From: Chaetoceros tenuissimus | Lineage: Eukaryota > Bacillariophyta > Thalassiosirophyceae > Chaetocerotales > Chaetocerotaceae | DNA: 64,000 nt | Assembly: GCA_021927905.1 (NCBI GenBank) | Contig: BLLK01000032.1 | Coordinates: 124,001 to 188,000 of the forward strand | Direction: 5' to 3' | Shown: piece after piece, positions 30,313 to 41,464 of the stretch | Layout: every line of letters starts with the position of its first letter | Numbering within the stretch: position 1 is the first letter of the stretch | Program-made: the position numbers and the translations under genes | Notes under the pieces: model-generated | The model's database searches: none | Told to the model about the DNA's origin: nothing | The model's input: only the letters and a program-made list of their open reading frames with translations

Positions 30313-33300
30313 ATGATGAAATTTGGAAAGCAACGAAGCTATGACAAAAGTGTCAAGTCAACTCCGTCATCTTCCAAAAAGGTAAGCCATGCCAGCACAT
30401 CTCTATGAAACATAAAAATAGGCCCCTTTTCGTACGATGACTCACATCATTTTTTATCGTACCTAATAGAATCGAGCACCTGAGCCAAACTATGATGATT
30501 CAAGTCAAGAAAGCAACGAATCGTCTTCCTCCTCCTCCTCGGCTTCATCAGAAGGAGAAGATGATACCTCTACCAGCGGCATTCATCAAATCATTAACGG
30601 GGTCAAAAGTACTCTGAGCCTCAATCTCACAAGGTCCAAATCGGACAAGTCGGGTGATAAATCCAGAAACAAGAGAAAAGATGATTCTGATTCTTCCTCC
30701 AGTGACGATGAAGACGATGATGATGATGCAGGTAGTGAACGATCACATTCCAGGGCGACCAGTGCAGGCAGTGATCGTAAAGGAAGTACAGGTAGTGTAG
30801 AAGATTACTCCGATGACGAAGATGAAGGCGAAGAAGGGTACAAAGTTGGAGGATACCATCGTGTCAAAATTGGAGAAGTTTACAACCAGAGGTAAGCTTG
30901 CACACTCTTTGTTGTTGAAAGATTTTTACCATGCATAGTTTTCTCATCATTTTTTCCAATTTATTTATACAAAAACCTAGATACGTCATCATCAAGAAGT
31001 TGGGATGGGGTCATTTCTCCACTGTGTGGATGGTGAAAGATAAACAACTGAAAAAGGCACAAAATGGAAAGTTGATGTTTTACGCTATTAAAGTACAAAA
31101 GTCGGCTGATCATTACACAGAGGCAGCAAGAGATGAGGTTGAACTTCTAGATTGTGTTGCGAAGGAAAGAAAGCGTGTTGAATCAGCATACGGAACAAAC
31201 TCTGTGGCAAAGGACAAGGATAGTATTCAACTATATGTCAATGTTGATCACTCACGACATGTAGCTACATTGCATGACTCATTTTTCCACAATGGACCTA
31301 ATGGGCGTCACATGTGTATGGTTTTCTCCATGCTTGGATGTAATTTATTGAGTGTGATCAAGGCTTATAACTATAGAGGGATTCCGATTCCAGTAGTCAA
31401 GAAAATGGTCAAAGGTATTGCAAAGGGGTTGGACTTTTTACATCGTAAATGCAAAATTATTCATACCGATTTGAAACCTGAAAATGTTTTGCTCCAATTT
31501 CCCGGACAAATAAATTCCGAAGCAGATCATGCCGACATTCAAAACAATGACGATGAAAATGACAACGATCAAGACCAAGCGGTGTCTATTGAAGAATTGG
31601 AGAAAATGCTTAAAGATCCAAAAACGTCAACGGATGAGAGAAAAAGAATAAGAAAGAAATTGAAGAAGAGACGGCAAAGGGAGAAGAGACGGGGAGGAGA
31701 TGAAGAGACTCAAGAAAACCAATCATTCTCAGATGAACGCATGGAGCAATTATTGAATCAAGAGGGCAACAAGTTAACCAAAAATGCTCACGAGAGAGTA
31801 TTGTCTCGTTTGTCCCACAGCCAGTTTGTCATGAAAAATTTTACTTCAAGAGTTGCTGCCAATGGAACACACACCTCAAATGTCTTTGATAACAGAGTCG
31901 ATGTTTCGCAGCCATTGAAAGCAGAGCTAGCAGCGCATTTTGAAACTTGCAATTCTCAAATAGCAAACAGAAGCGGTCTTGCTGAAGTTTCCTTTATGCT
32001 ACGTGCTTTTGTACCGGAAGGTGAGATTGCAGACAATTTATCCGCATCTCTCGATGGCATCCCTTGGGAGTTAAGCGATGAAGAAAATGCAACAAGGGAA
32101 TGGTAAGTAATATTCTTAAAAATGAACTACAGACAGATGAATAGATTCGCTAACTTTTCTGCTACAGGAGATGCGCCGTATCAATAAAGGGTGACAGTTC
32201 AACAAAGACCATGTTCAAGATACTACAACATGGTCGTAAAGATGTCGAAGATGGATTAAGAAAATCTTGGACACATTTATCAGAACTGGTGAGCGAAAAT
32301 ATTGCAGGAAGAGAATCATTAATTTCAAGTTTAGCAAGTAGATCGCGTTCTTTTGGAGGTGAATCACAACAGCGCTCTACTCCATTTACACTTTTCACTG
32401 TTAGGTTTTCAGTGTTGTCGACAACAGTGGTATTGGGACTTCTGGAGAACAAAATTCCTGGACTAGTTTTCATGACATATAAACGCGATGAGGCATCTCC
32501 ACCAATAGATCATGTTGTTTTTGGTCCATATGCAAATAAAATCTGTAAGCATCCTCTAGCTATGAAGATCAAAGACAATGTTCGTGCGGGTAATGATGCA
32601 AGTAATGTCGGGTCAATGCTTTTTGGTTTCGACTTGCGCATGATTAAAGATTTCGCCGCACGACCAACAGTAGACGAAGATGGCTTATCATCCTTCCAAC
32701 TGAATGGTGCTTCAATGGAAAAGGTAGCCAGTTGGTTTAATGCAAGACAACCTGTTCAAGATAGAGTCAAGTCTTTTATGGGACTCAGTCCTAGTGCAGA
32801 ACTGAAAAGCATGCCACTATTTTCATTCAAAAAGAATTCTTCAGGGCACCAATCATTTATCGAAGGCAGCACATTTAGCAGTAGTGATCTTACCGGAAAT
32901 CCATCATCAAAGTCTCTAGATCCAATAAACCTCCCTATGCCAGACACTCAAAGTGCCGTTGAAAAAGCATGTCATCAGCCTGATTTAAATGATGACAAAG
33001 TTCTTATGGCATCTAGAGCAGTGGTTGTTGATCTTGGAAACGCGTGCTGGACTCACAAACATTTCAGCGAGGATATCCAAACTCGCCAATACAGAGCTCC
33101 CGAAGTTCTTCTGGGTCACAAATATTGTACATCTGCAGATATTTGGTCTTTGGGATGTATGATTTTCGAACTGCTGACTGGGGACTTACTATTCGATCCA
33201 CGTGAAGGACCAGACTATGACCGCGACGAGGACCATTTAGCAATGTTTCAAGAACTTCTTGGAAAGATCCCGAAGAAGATGGCTACTACCGGGAAATACT

Positions 33301-33515
33301 CAAAGAACTATTTTGATCGTAAAGGAAACTTGAAACATATTAAGCAACTGAAGTTCTGGCCAATTCAGGATGTCTTGCATGAGAAATATCACTTTCCCAT
33401 GAATGAAGCAAAGGAAGTTGCAGAGTTCATGTTGCCACTTCTTGAATTCGACACAAAGCAGAGAGCCACAGCTTTGCAATGTTTACGGCATAAGTGGTTG
33501 AAAGGAGTTGAATAA
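30313..33515 (+). CDS. SR-protein kinase (SRPK family)
   Basis: Four exons (30313-30381, 30470-30891, 30981-32102, 32168-33515) join in frame to 986 residues. Residues 1-145 are Ser/Asp/Glu-rich. The kinase starts with GGYHRVKIGEVYNQRYVIIK and the Gly-rich loop KKLGWGHFSTVW, the SRPK hallmark. The catalytic loop is IIHTDLKPENVLL (near 324), with T for the usual Arg of HRD as in SRPKs. A long spacer (about 340-815) splits the kinase, again typical of SRPKs. It contains an Arg/Lys-rich patch that could act in localisation. The second half has DLGNACW (DFG position), TRQYRAPEVLLG and WSLGCMIFELLTGD. SRPKs phosphorylate RS-domain splicing factors and set their nuclear import. The spacer also includes a globular-looking stretch (about 560-640) not usual for the family. 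Confidence 0.94.
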
Positions 33516-33716
33516 TTAAATTTCTTTAGAGTTTGCAATATTTAGCTTTGATTTGTTTCTTATTGATCAAACTAGGCATATATATGAAAGGTCTACTGGC
33601 CGCCCCTTTCCATAAATAACTAATGTTTCCATTTGAACATTTACAAAACGCTTAGCCATCTTTTCCGATAGTGACTACCCAAATCACATTTATTTCAAAA
33701 GATCGAATGCTGAAAT

Positions 33717-34865
33717 TTACCATGGAATCTCAAGTCCATCCTCGCAGTTGATGAATTTACCAGTGTTTTCCATGTTGATCTTTCCGATTTCATAAAAAAC
33801 ACGTTTAGCACCGACACTACTGTCTACAGCTCCCTCAATCTCCCAAATTTCAGCATACTTCGCAGTCATTTCAGTTTTATTGAAACCAGGATGAAGAATT
33901 CCAACAGCAATATTCTTATCTTTGAATTCTTGTGAAAGCAATACACTCATCATGTTTGCTGCAGCCTTTGACATGTGATGTCCATAGTCTCCACCTTTTC
34001 AAAGAAAGATTAGAATGGGACGTGGAGATCAAAACATAATGATTGAATAGAAAAAAGTGACTACTACATACCAGTTGGATTTTGTGTGGTTCTCCAAGAA
34101 ATTGCTCCTCCTTGACTGGTGATCATTGCAATCGAAGATCCCTCCTTCAACAAACCATTTTGGTACAAGTTTGCCGAGATTCTCAATGGTCCAAGTGCAC
34201 AAATATCAATCATCTAAGTTATCAACAAAAAAGAATGATGAGATTGCTGGTATTTTTCAAGACAAAAGTAATAGGACTATTCTGTGATGATATGTACCTA
34301 CCTTGAGCTCTTCCTTAAAGTTGAGAGAGTTATCTACAACACTTTCAACAGGCTCATAAAAGTAGCCCGCATTATTTAAAAGAATATCAATAGGTCCTCC
34401 CTTCACTTTTGCAGAAAGACCCTCACAGTCTTCGTCAGAAGTTACATCAATTCCAGTTACAATCTCTTCTGGATTAAGAGCCTCAAGCTCTGGACTGGAG
34501 GAACGAACGATAGCAACAAGCTTTCCGCCATTTGCTACAAGCTCCTTTGCGAGAGCAAGTCCAATTCCACGGTTTGCTCCAGTGATTGCTACTCTCTTGC
34601 CTTGAAGGTATGATCCATCATATACACTTTCGATATTGAGATAACGTTCATTGTTTTCTTTCTTTGCTCTTGCAAATCTTGCTGGCTGATCAGGGATAGA
34701 ATAACGTTCCGCGTCAGACATGTTAAGAGAAGTAGTTGCAATTGTTCTTGCTGATGTAGTTGCGATGGATCTAGTGAATGCTGTAGATTTAGTTGCGAAA
34801 GCACTTGCGTTGTTCAGGGCAGATGCTGAAAGAATGATAGCAAGGGATTTGGATAGAGTCAACAT
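33717..34865 (-). CDS. Plastid-targeted short-chain dehydrogenase/reductase with altered active site
   Basis: Three exons (34302-34865, 34072-34213, 33717-33994) join in frame to 327 residues. The presequence starts with a signal peptide ([20 protein letters not shown]) ending in ASAFAT, the diatom plastid-import motif, then a Thr/Ser/Arg-rich transit peptide. The SDR core has the NAD(P) motif [13 protein letters not shown] of [19 protein letters not shown], and the Ser strand MITSQGG. The active-site segment reads [15 protein letters not shown]. Four residues before the catalytic Lys245 stands His241 instead of Tyr, so the YxxxK motif is missing. Tyr239 is two residues too early. The enzyme may be inactive, use another acid, or have a binding role. 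Substrate unknown. Confidence 0.88.
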
Positions 34866-35219
34866 TCTTTGCAGGGATGTTCCAATTGGTTCTTGGAAAT
34901 ATGGAAATTGTTTTAACTGATGAAGATGCAGACAAGCACCATAGTAGCACCACAAGAAAAGATATCTTTTGCTCGGATTAGATTTTGAGAGAATGACGAG
35001 TTCCTTTGTGTCAGTCTAGATGACGTCACATTTCTCCCCCCTACCCTTTTCTTTCTTTTTTGGCTAAATTTGTCTTTTTTCGCGATATCAACGTTCGGGC
35101 CGCCGAAAAGAAGCAACGCCTCTTTTGCAGCAACAACTCTGAACTGCTCTTCTTCACGATCTTCTGCACTAAACAACACTCATACCGAACATATCTTTTC
35201 CGATAGTAATAAATTGAAA
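34866..35219. promoter_or_regulatory. Divergent upstream region of SDR and V-ATPase subunit G genes
   Basis: About 350 bp, including pyrimidine-rich tracts and one perfect TGACGTCA palindrome listed separately. Confidence 0.45.
35021..35028. promoter_or_regulatory. CRE-like bZIP site TGACGTCA
   Basis: A perfect 8-bp cAMP-response-element palindrome, about 155 bp upstream of the SDR start and 190 bp upstream of the V-ATPase G start. TGACGT-type elements mediate CO2/cAMP responses at diatom carbonic anhydrase promoters, so the position is plausible. Function here is inferred only. Confidence 0.4.
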
Positions 35220-35851
35220 ATGAGCAGTGGAGCTGGAATTCAAGAACTTATGGCAGCAGAGACCCGTGCGTCTCAAATTGTTGCTGAGGCAAGAATTGGT
35301 GAGTCCGAGTTTTGAGAGTTGACGGAGATTTAGTCATGTAACCTGCATGTAAAAATATGTGTTGTCATTTCTATAGAAAACTGCATGCATTAGAAGGGCA
35401 AAGGTCTCTTCCGTACCTTTGGCAATCATACGTCACAAATCTAACATCATTTTTCCTTCTTATTTACTATTAGGACGTGGAGACCGCATGAAGCAAGCAA
35501 AGGCTGATGCTCAGGAGCTCATTGACCAATACAGAGCTGAGAAGCAGCAAGAATTCAACAACTCCGTACTCGCTGCTGGTAAGTTTCTTCTATTCAGATA
35601 CTGATCTTTCCAATGGTGGAAAATGAAATGATTCTAACTTTACATGTTTGACCTTTTGACACAAAGGCGGAAGTGGAGGATCTGCATCTGCTAAGCTTCA
35701 GGCACAAACCACCCAGGAAATTTCTGCTATGCAGGGACAATTTTCTCAGAATCAACAAAAGGCTATCGATGTTCTTCTCTCCAAGTGCTGTGAGGTTAGT
35801 CTAGAAGTACCTACTGCGCGTGTTCGTTCTACCCAGAAGATTTACGGATAA
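35220..35851 (+). CDS. V-type H+-ATPase subunit G
   Basis: Three exons (35220-35298, 35474-35578, 35667-35851), all junctions phase 1, give 122 residues, the normal size for this subunit. The N terminus MSSGAGIQELMAAETRASQIVAEAR followed by GRGDRMKQAKADAQELIDQYR is the conserved subunit G helix, which forms the peripheral stalk with subunit E and ties V1 to Vo. A Gly/Ser hinge (GGSGGSASAKL) and a second helix with a C-terminal LEVPTARVRSTQK end the protein. It functions on the vacuole and other acidic membranes. In diatoms V-ATPase also acidifies the silica deposition vesicle and the plastid-surrounding compartment. Confidence 0.93.
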
Positions 35852-36607
35852 ACAATTTTTGCAAAAGCAATTTTGAAAAAGTTTTCATTTATTTATCCGA
35901 TCAACATCTGAATAATTCAATGTGTCGGGGTAAATGAATTTGCGTTGTGATCCGAATAAAACTTTAATGTAGAGATGATTTATTAATTTTAGAATTTTCA
36001 AGCTTTTTTGAAGTGATACCGCCGAATATGGATTATTTTGTTTTGTAACACGGCGAGTCCTTTTTCACTGTCGACACTATTTTTATTTCAACTATCATTA
36101 AGCAAGAATGTTATTCATGTCGGTACTGATATCATATAGAATGCACATAGAATAGGTCGGTAAAAGTTGATCCGTCTTTTTTTACAGTGCTACTTTTAGG
36201 ATTGATTATGATTCTTCATTTGGCTTTGCTTGGAAACCGTCGGCAAACAATAAATACAATGACTGCCTTATAACACATTTAGGAGGTGCCACAAACATAA
36301 TAAAATATATCATATATGAAGTAATAAACATCAAATTGTATTAGAAAATTGTTCCTATAAATTTTGCATAGACTACCAAAAGTCACTTCGAATTTTTTTT
36401 GCTTTTTCCTTTTCTTTGAAAATAGCTACATTAGCTTTATAGGACTTTTCTTTATCTTCCAAATTTAGTAAAAAGACTTTGGAAATTGTGATGCGTTGAG
36501 CTCATTCTTTTGGGTTTTAGTTCGGTACTTGTTCTACTTATTGTTGACAGTCCAAAGCTGTGAAGTTAATTCTATTTACCCACTACTTCCCAAAGCACCT
36601 ATTCAAT
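35852..36607. other. Intergenic region
   Basis: About 750 bp between tandem genes. AT-rich, with no gene recognised. An open frame from 36560 continues into the RING gene but begins with GTG, so it may be 5' UTR. Confidence 0.4.
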
Positions 36608-37854
36608 ATGTTCGACCACTGGAATCCCCAATCATCGTTACAACGGCAACGATATGTCCTTTTCCTTGTTTACATTTCAATAAGTTTCGTTTTGTGTTGT
36701 TTTGCAAGTCAAAAAACTTTTCTCAAACAGACTAGAACTACGAATATTACACAATTGCACCATGATGGTGCCCAGAAAGAACATCACGGTGTGATCCCTA
36801 GTGGTCTTATACCCGCTTCATTTGGTTTATCATTTTACGAGGCAGGCCTTTACAGTACAGAGGGAGTTAATGTATACATTACAAAGAAGGATATGTGCAT
36901 CACAAAGCCAGATGATTTAGAGATACAGGAATCATCAACTCCGGTAGGAATAATCATCCCTCGTGGAGGCTGCTCATTTGAGAAAAAAGCAAGAAATGTA
37001 ATGAAATGGTACCAAGAAGAAAATGCGAATGTAAAAATGGTGTTGACTTATGATGGTATAGATCCAAATATTTTCCCATATACCATGAAACCTGATGATA
37101 CGTTTGCATCAGAAAAAGATGTAACATTAGCTTTATTTTCTATTTCGCATGAAACTGCCAAAGATGTGATGGATGCACTGGATGAAGTGCAAGAAGAGAA
37201 TAAGAACATTCATTATTTAGAGGTGACATTCCGAAATATAATGGACCGTAAGGGAAATAATGAGACAGATAGTTTCGCGAGAAATATTGTGAACGAAGTG
37301 ATTTCTTCTTTCGTCATCACAGTATCATCTTTGATAATAACAGCATCCTTTCTTTTATGGCGATACCGAAATCAAGTCATGATTGAATTCTCAAGGCAAG
37401 GCATTATGATTTATTATATTGATGAAAATCGTCTAGTCAATGAAGAGAAGAAAACATTGCTAAGTGATGCTGACTTTGAACTCATTCCAGAAATCTTATA
37501 CAAAGAGCATCAAGATGAAGAAGACCAAAATAAGGAAGACGGCTGGAAATGTATGAGTAACAACTCCACTTGTACCATTTGTCTGGAAAACTATAACGAA
37601 AACGATTCATTGAGATGTTTACCATGTGGCCATATTTGTAAGTCAAATCATAAATTTTTGTTCTATTGATACCAGTTGAAAGAATATATTTTCTAACCTT
37701 TTTGATTTCACATGATACGATAGATCATACTGAATGCATTCATCCTTGGCTTACAAAAAGGGATGAACATTGTCCTTTGTGCAAAGAATCTGCGAAGGTA
37801 GAGTCAAAAGTAAGTCAGGATAACGAGAGAAAAAGTGAAAAAGATCATGACTGA
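36608..37854 (+). CDS. PA domain-RING-H2 transmembrane E3 ubiquitin ligase
   Basis: Two exons (36608-37637, 37724-37854). The intron splits the RING domain between GHI and YHTECIHPW. From the first ATG the protein has 386 residues. Residues about 15-35 (RYVLFLVYISISFVLCCFAS) are a signal peptide or anchor. A protease-associated (PA) domain follows, with VGIIIPRGGCSFEKKARN. A second membrane helix (about 235-257) comes next, then an acidic cytosolic stretch and a RING-H2: CTICLENYNENDSLRCLPCGH, YHTEC, CPLC. This is the layout of RNF13/GRAIL and plant RMR proteins, which sort or ubiquitinate cargo in endosomes and vacuoles. All zinc ligands are present. Confidence 0.88.
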
Positions 37855-37933
37855 ATACAACAAAATAGGATATACATTATAATTTCATAATAATTTAAGG
37901 TACTGAATGGACATGACTATAAAGATTTTAATT

Positions 37934-39476
37934 TTATTCTGAGAATGAAAGAGTAGCTTGTTCTCTTACCCACTCAGTTAAATCTTCTTCACACTTAGCA
38001 ACTCCGATCGCTGTATTTCCGTCTACACATTGTCCAGTGTAGTACATTCTTGTCGATCCATCATCCAATCGCAATAAGTGTGGTGCTCCAACTCCATCAT
38101 GGTCCCAAGATCCTTCGTCACCAACATCTAGAACTACTCCGAGCTTTGTCCAAATGCGAAGATCATTGGACTCTGCAGCCATGACTCTATGTTTTCCATC
38201 GTTTGAAGATACGCCTTCATATAACATGTACCAATCATCACTGCTCTCCCATACGCCATTGTCGTTGTAGTGAGCCTTTCTCACGACAGTGCAACGAGCA
38301 CATCCTCCATCATCCATCATATCTGCATCTGGTCGAAGGGCAACTCCGCGCTTGAACCATCTGAATCCATCCTCAGAAACAGCGACTCCAATTGCCTTCT
38401 CCTTTGTCGCTTTCAACATTGTCGAATAAAACATATAAAAATTCTTTTGTGCCATACCTTCACTTCTATCATCTTCTGGTATGTCATTTACAGTTACTTC
38501 TGGCCATGCACAGTACAATTCTTCCTCAAGGTTTAACCTTGATCCATCGTCATCACGTAATGCTTTCATAAACTTCATATTTGGGTCTTTCTCATCATAA
38601 GGTGCCATGATTGCACCAGATGGATCATCGCCTTTTGTAAACAAATGTTAATGTAAAGTTTGAAAAGATGAGATCAACTTCTCGGATATGATTTGAATAT
38701 ATGAAAGTCCAAGAACATACCTTCTACGCGGCCAAAAGTCTTTCCATCTTGGGACAATGCTACACCAATCTTCATATTCATTCCTTGGATGGTTGCATCT
38801 TCAAAGCCGTCCAATTCTTGCTCAAGATATTGTGTTAATTTTGTTTCTTCAAAACTTCCTCCCATGTAATACATCAAATAGACTCCTCCTTCTGTCATAA
38901 CTGCAGGAGTACTCATAGGTAGCATTACTTGTCCAAGACCTACATGAGCTGTATCAAATCCCCACCAAGACTCTTTATTCAAACCTAGAGAAACTCCCTC
39001 CATGTCTTCACTTAGGGATCCAAGTTCCTCTCTTACCCAATGCAATCCATTTCTGCTTGTTGCTCTACCAATTCTTCCAGTACTAAGTGGAGGCAATTTA
39101 TTGTCACCATCGAATGATTCTCCTCTGCCATGATACCACCTTTGAATTGAAAATGTGAGCAGCTTATCGAGAGAACTTGTTTCATAACAACATACATCAT
39201 GTACAATAATTTATTTCAGAAGAATTCTAGAGAAACTTACATGATATATTCTGCCTCGGAGTCATCGGAATCTCTAGCGTAACGATGAACTCTTGCAGCT
39301 CCAATCTTGTGATTATCAAAAGCATCAGGATTATCGGATGGGCGAAAAACTACATTGAAATCACCCGATGAACTTTTGAGAGAAGAAGCAGATTTTGCAT
39401 ATCCTTTGAATGAATTTGTAGAGGTCCACGCATCTGTGGTGGCCAACAGAGAAGAGATAAGAAAACAGTACTTCAT
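37934..39476 (-). CDS. Secreted glycosidase-like five-bladed propeller protein
   Basis: Three exons (39241-39476, 38721-39139, 37934-38631) join in frame to 450 residues. Residues 1-16 (MKYCFLISSLLATTDA) are a signal peptide. The rest consists of repeated blades with YxMWYHGRG, VYLMYYMGG, FYMFYSTM, WYMLYEGV and TRMYYTGQ, each followed by GxAxSxDGxxW-like words (RATSRNGLHW, GVALSQDGKTF, GVAVSEDGFRW, AAESNDLRIW). This is the pattern of the five-bladed beta-propeller fold of glycoside hydrolase families 32/43/62/68 and relatives also found in plants. Acidic catalytic residues cannot be assigned by eye, and a substrate is not proposed. It may be a carbohydrate-binding or hydrolytic enzyme in the secretory route or plastid. 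Confidence 0.7.
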
Positions 39477-39738
39477 TTTGATTAACTACAATGTGCAATT
39501 TACAAAAGAAAAAACAGATGTGAATTGATTCCAAAAAAAAAAAGATGACAGTAGTGTGATGAGGGTAATTGAGTGATGTGTTCTACAGCACAGGTTGAAG
39601 TTCATCAAAATGAGAGAAAATCGGCAAATACCTATACTATATGGATAGAAAAGAATTGTTTCTACGTGGTCTGGCGGGAGAGGGTCGGATGTGATACGTA
39701 CATGGAGGGTAAGGTAGGACAGAAAACGCACAAGTAAG

Positions 39739-40260
39739 TACCGTAATGTTGAGTAAGTACGAAGTGATTTTACTGGGGAGTCTTATATTTCAGCAAGTAT
39801 GTGCCATACGAAGTTGCCAGACATACGTTGCAATAGCTCAGACTTTGTTCTATTGCAACGTAACATTATTGAAACTAAGATAATGCTTTCAAGGAAGATA
39901 TAAGACTCCCCAATTGCAGCTCAAAATGATACAATGAAAAAGTACGTACGAAGTGAAGGTCGGACAACCAAGGAATACTGACAAAGTACCTACGAGGTGA
40001 AGAATTGAGAAAATCTATTGGCTTAGAAATGGGACTGATAGAATATTGTCAGTCATATCTATATTACATCGAATTTGAGCTAAACAAGGTAGGGGCAATA
40101 GTAAAATGTCAAACTCTTTTCTTTACAATAAGTAACATGTCTTCTATAAAAGTAGAATAGACAAATAGAGCTCGTTGCAAGCTTTCGACTGATATGTTCA
40201 ACGGAAATTTTTTTCCAGTAAAAGACGTTACCAACTTCATTCTAAGCCAACATTACGGTA
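39739..40260. mobile_element. Candidate MITE with short TIRs and TA target site
   Basis: TACCGTAATGTTG (39739-39751) is mirrored exactly by CAACATTACGGTA (40248-40260). If TA is the target duplication, the TIR is CCGTAATGTTG, a Tc1/mariner-like arrangement. A second inverted pair, TTGGCTTAGAA at 40018-40028 and TTCTAAGCCAA at 40240-40250, overlaps the right end. There is no coding capacity. The 522-bp span lies upstream of the propeller protein gene. Evidence is inverted repeats only. Confidence 0.45.
39774..39912. repeat. Nested fold-back structure
   Basis: TGGGGAGTCTTATAT (39774-39788) pairs with 39898-39912 over 15 bp. Inside, ACGTTGCAATAG (39825-39836) pairs with CTATTGCAACGT (39850-39861) over 12 bp. 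The two nested perfect stems in 139 bp suggest a small fold-back element or a structured transcript. No clear target-site duplication flanks it. Confidence 0.6.
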
Positions 40261-40454
40261 TTCAAAAAGATGATGAACCTAATGGAACAATATTTATATT
40301 ATCTATCTCTAAGGCACTATCGCTCCACGAATCAATCATGTGGTAACTTTGTCTAACTACTATATATAATAATTAAAGATTGGCACCCAGTTTTGTATCT
40401 TTTGCTGTTTTTAAAGAGTGACTCCCTGTGTCCTGTTGCTAATAATTATAGAGC

Positions 40455-40874
40455 TTACTTCTTATCTCTTGGAGCTCTTGGTTCTGGACAATCTCTTGCA
40501 ATGTGTCCATCCTTAATTCATAAATAATGATGAATGATTGAGAATCCAAAAGATTATATGAGGCAGAAAAATATTAATAGTACATTTCTTACCTTTCCAC
40601 AGTTGTAGCATGCTTTCTCATTGCGTGGCTTGGTGCAATCATCTGCGATGTGCCCGAACTTTCCACAGTTGAAACAGCGACGGTACTGTCTCTTCTCGCT
40701 GTTGATTTTATCTCTAGCATCTCCTTCAGCACGTGGGTTCTTGCAGTCTCTTGCAAGATGTCCACCCTTTGTGTGTGGTAGTGATAAATGATTGAGAATC
40801 CCGAAAATTATATGATATAAATTTTGATTTGTTGTACTTACCTGTCCACAGTTGTAACAATTCTTCTCACTCAT
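40455..40874 (-). CDS. CCHC zinc-knuckle nucleic-acid-binding protein (CNBP/Gis2-like)
   Basis: Three exons (40842-40874, 40593-40766, 40455-40511), all phase 0, give 87 residues. Three zinc knuckles of C-x2-C-x4-H-x4-C are formed: CYNCGQ/GGHLARDC, split by intron 1; CFNCGKFGHIADDC; and CYNCGK/DGHIARDC, split by intron 2. The introns thus fall at the same place in the first and third knuckles, and those two introns share similar sequence (TTGGATTCTCAATCATT-like), suggesting an ancestral exon-intron duplication. Similar small proteins (CNBP, yeast Gis2, trypanosome HEXBP) bind single-stranded G-rich DNA or mRNA and promote translation. The exact role here is unknown. Confidence 0.85.
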
Positions 40875-41464
40875 CCTTGGTCTGATTAAACCTACTTAAT
40901 CTGAAAAAATGAAGTGTGAGATTGGGTATGGTCGGAAAAAATGTCAAAAAGAAGAGGAAGAGGAGAAGGCGTGTCTGTGTGTCCATATCGACATCGGTTG
41001 AAGCACTGCTCGTGAAGCTATGGTGAGAACTATCATGAAATTGGCTCCATTTCACAATGAGAGCAAAATAGTTGCAACCCAAAATCCTTCCATTTTTCTT
41101 TATATTTATTGGAATAAGAGTAGTAGTGAAAGGGAGTTGTTTCATAGGTTTCCTCTACACTTCATAGCCCTAGTTCTCACCTCTCCGATCTTTTTTTGTG
41201 TCTTCATCTTCGGAACACTGTTGGTGTCAAGAAGGGAACATGTGCCAATATAGGAAACCCGGATAGTACCCAAATCTCCCTACTTGATAGAGACTATGAG
41301 CACTAGGGTTCTCATATTTCTTCCTTTCACCACAGCCAGTCAAAGTCAATGAATTTTTCAGCACGATAAAAAAAACGTGACTTTCTCTCATTATTGTTTT
41401 CACATTATTCTTTTCAATTAACAATACAATTAGCATTCATTTACCTTAGCACCACTATCTCGTC
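40875..41464. promoter_or_regulatory. Divergent upstream region of zinc-knuckle and exonuclease genes
   Basis: About 590 bp between opposed starts. A minus-strand TTTTTCAG/ATTAAG junction about 35 bp before the zinc-knuckle ATG could be a 5' UTR splice acceptor. No specific element recognised. Confidence 0.35.

Larger units (their letters stand above)
39477..40454. other. Repeat-rich intergenic island
   Basis: Nearly 1 kb without a gene. It holds the two candidate inverted-repeat elements listed below. A word close to AAGTACGTACGAAGTGAAG recurs at about 39755, 39943 and 39985. The minus-strand frame at 39486-39731 is not convincing. Confidence 0.5.
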
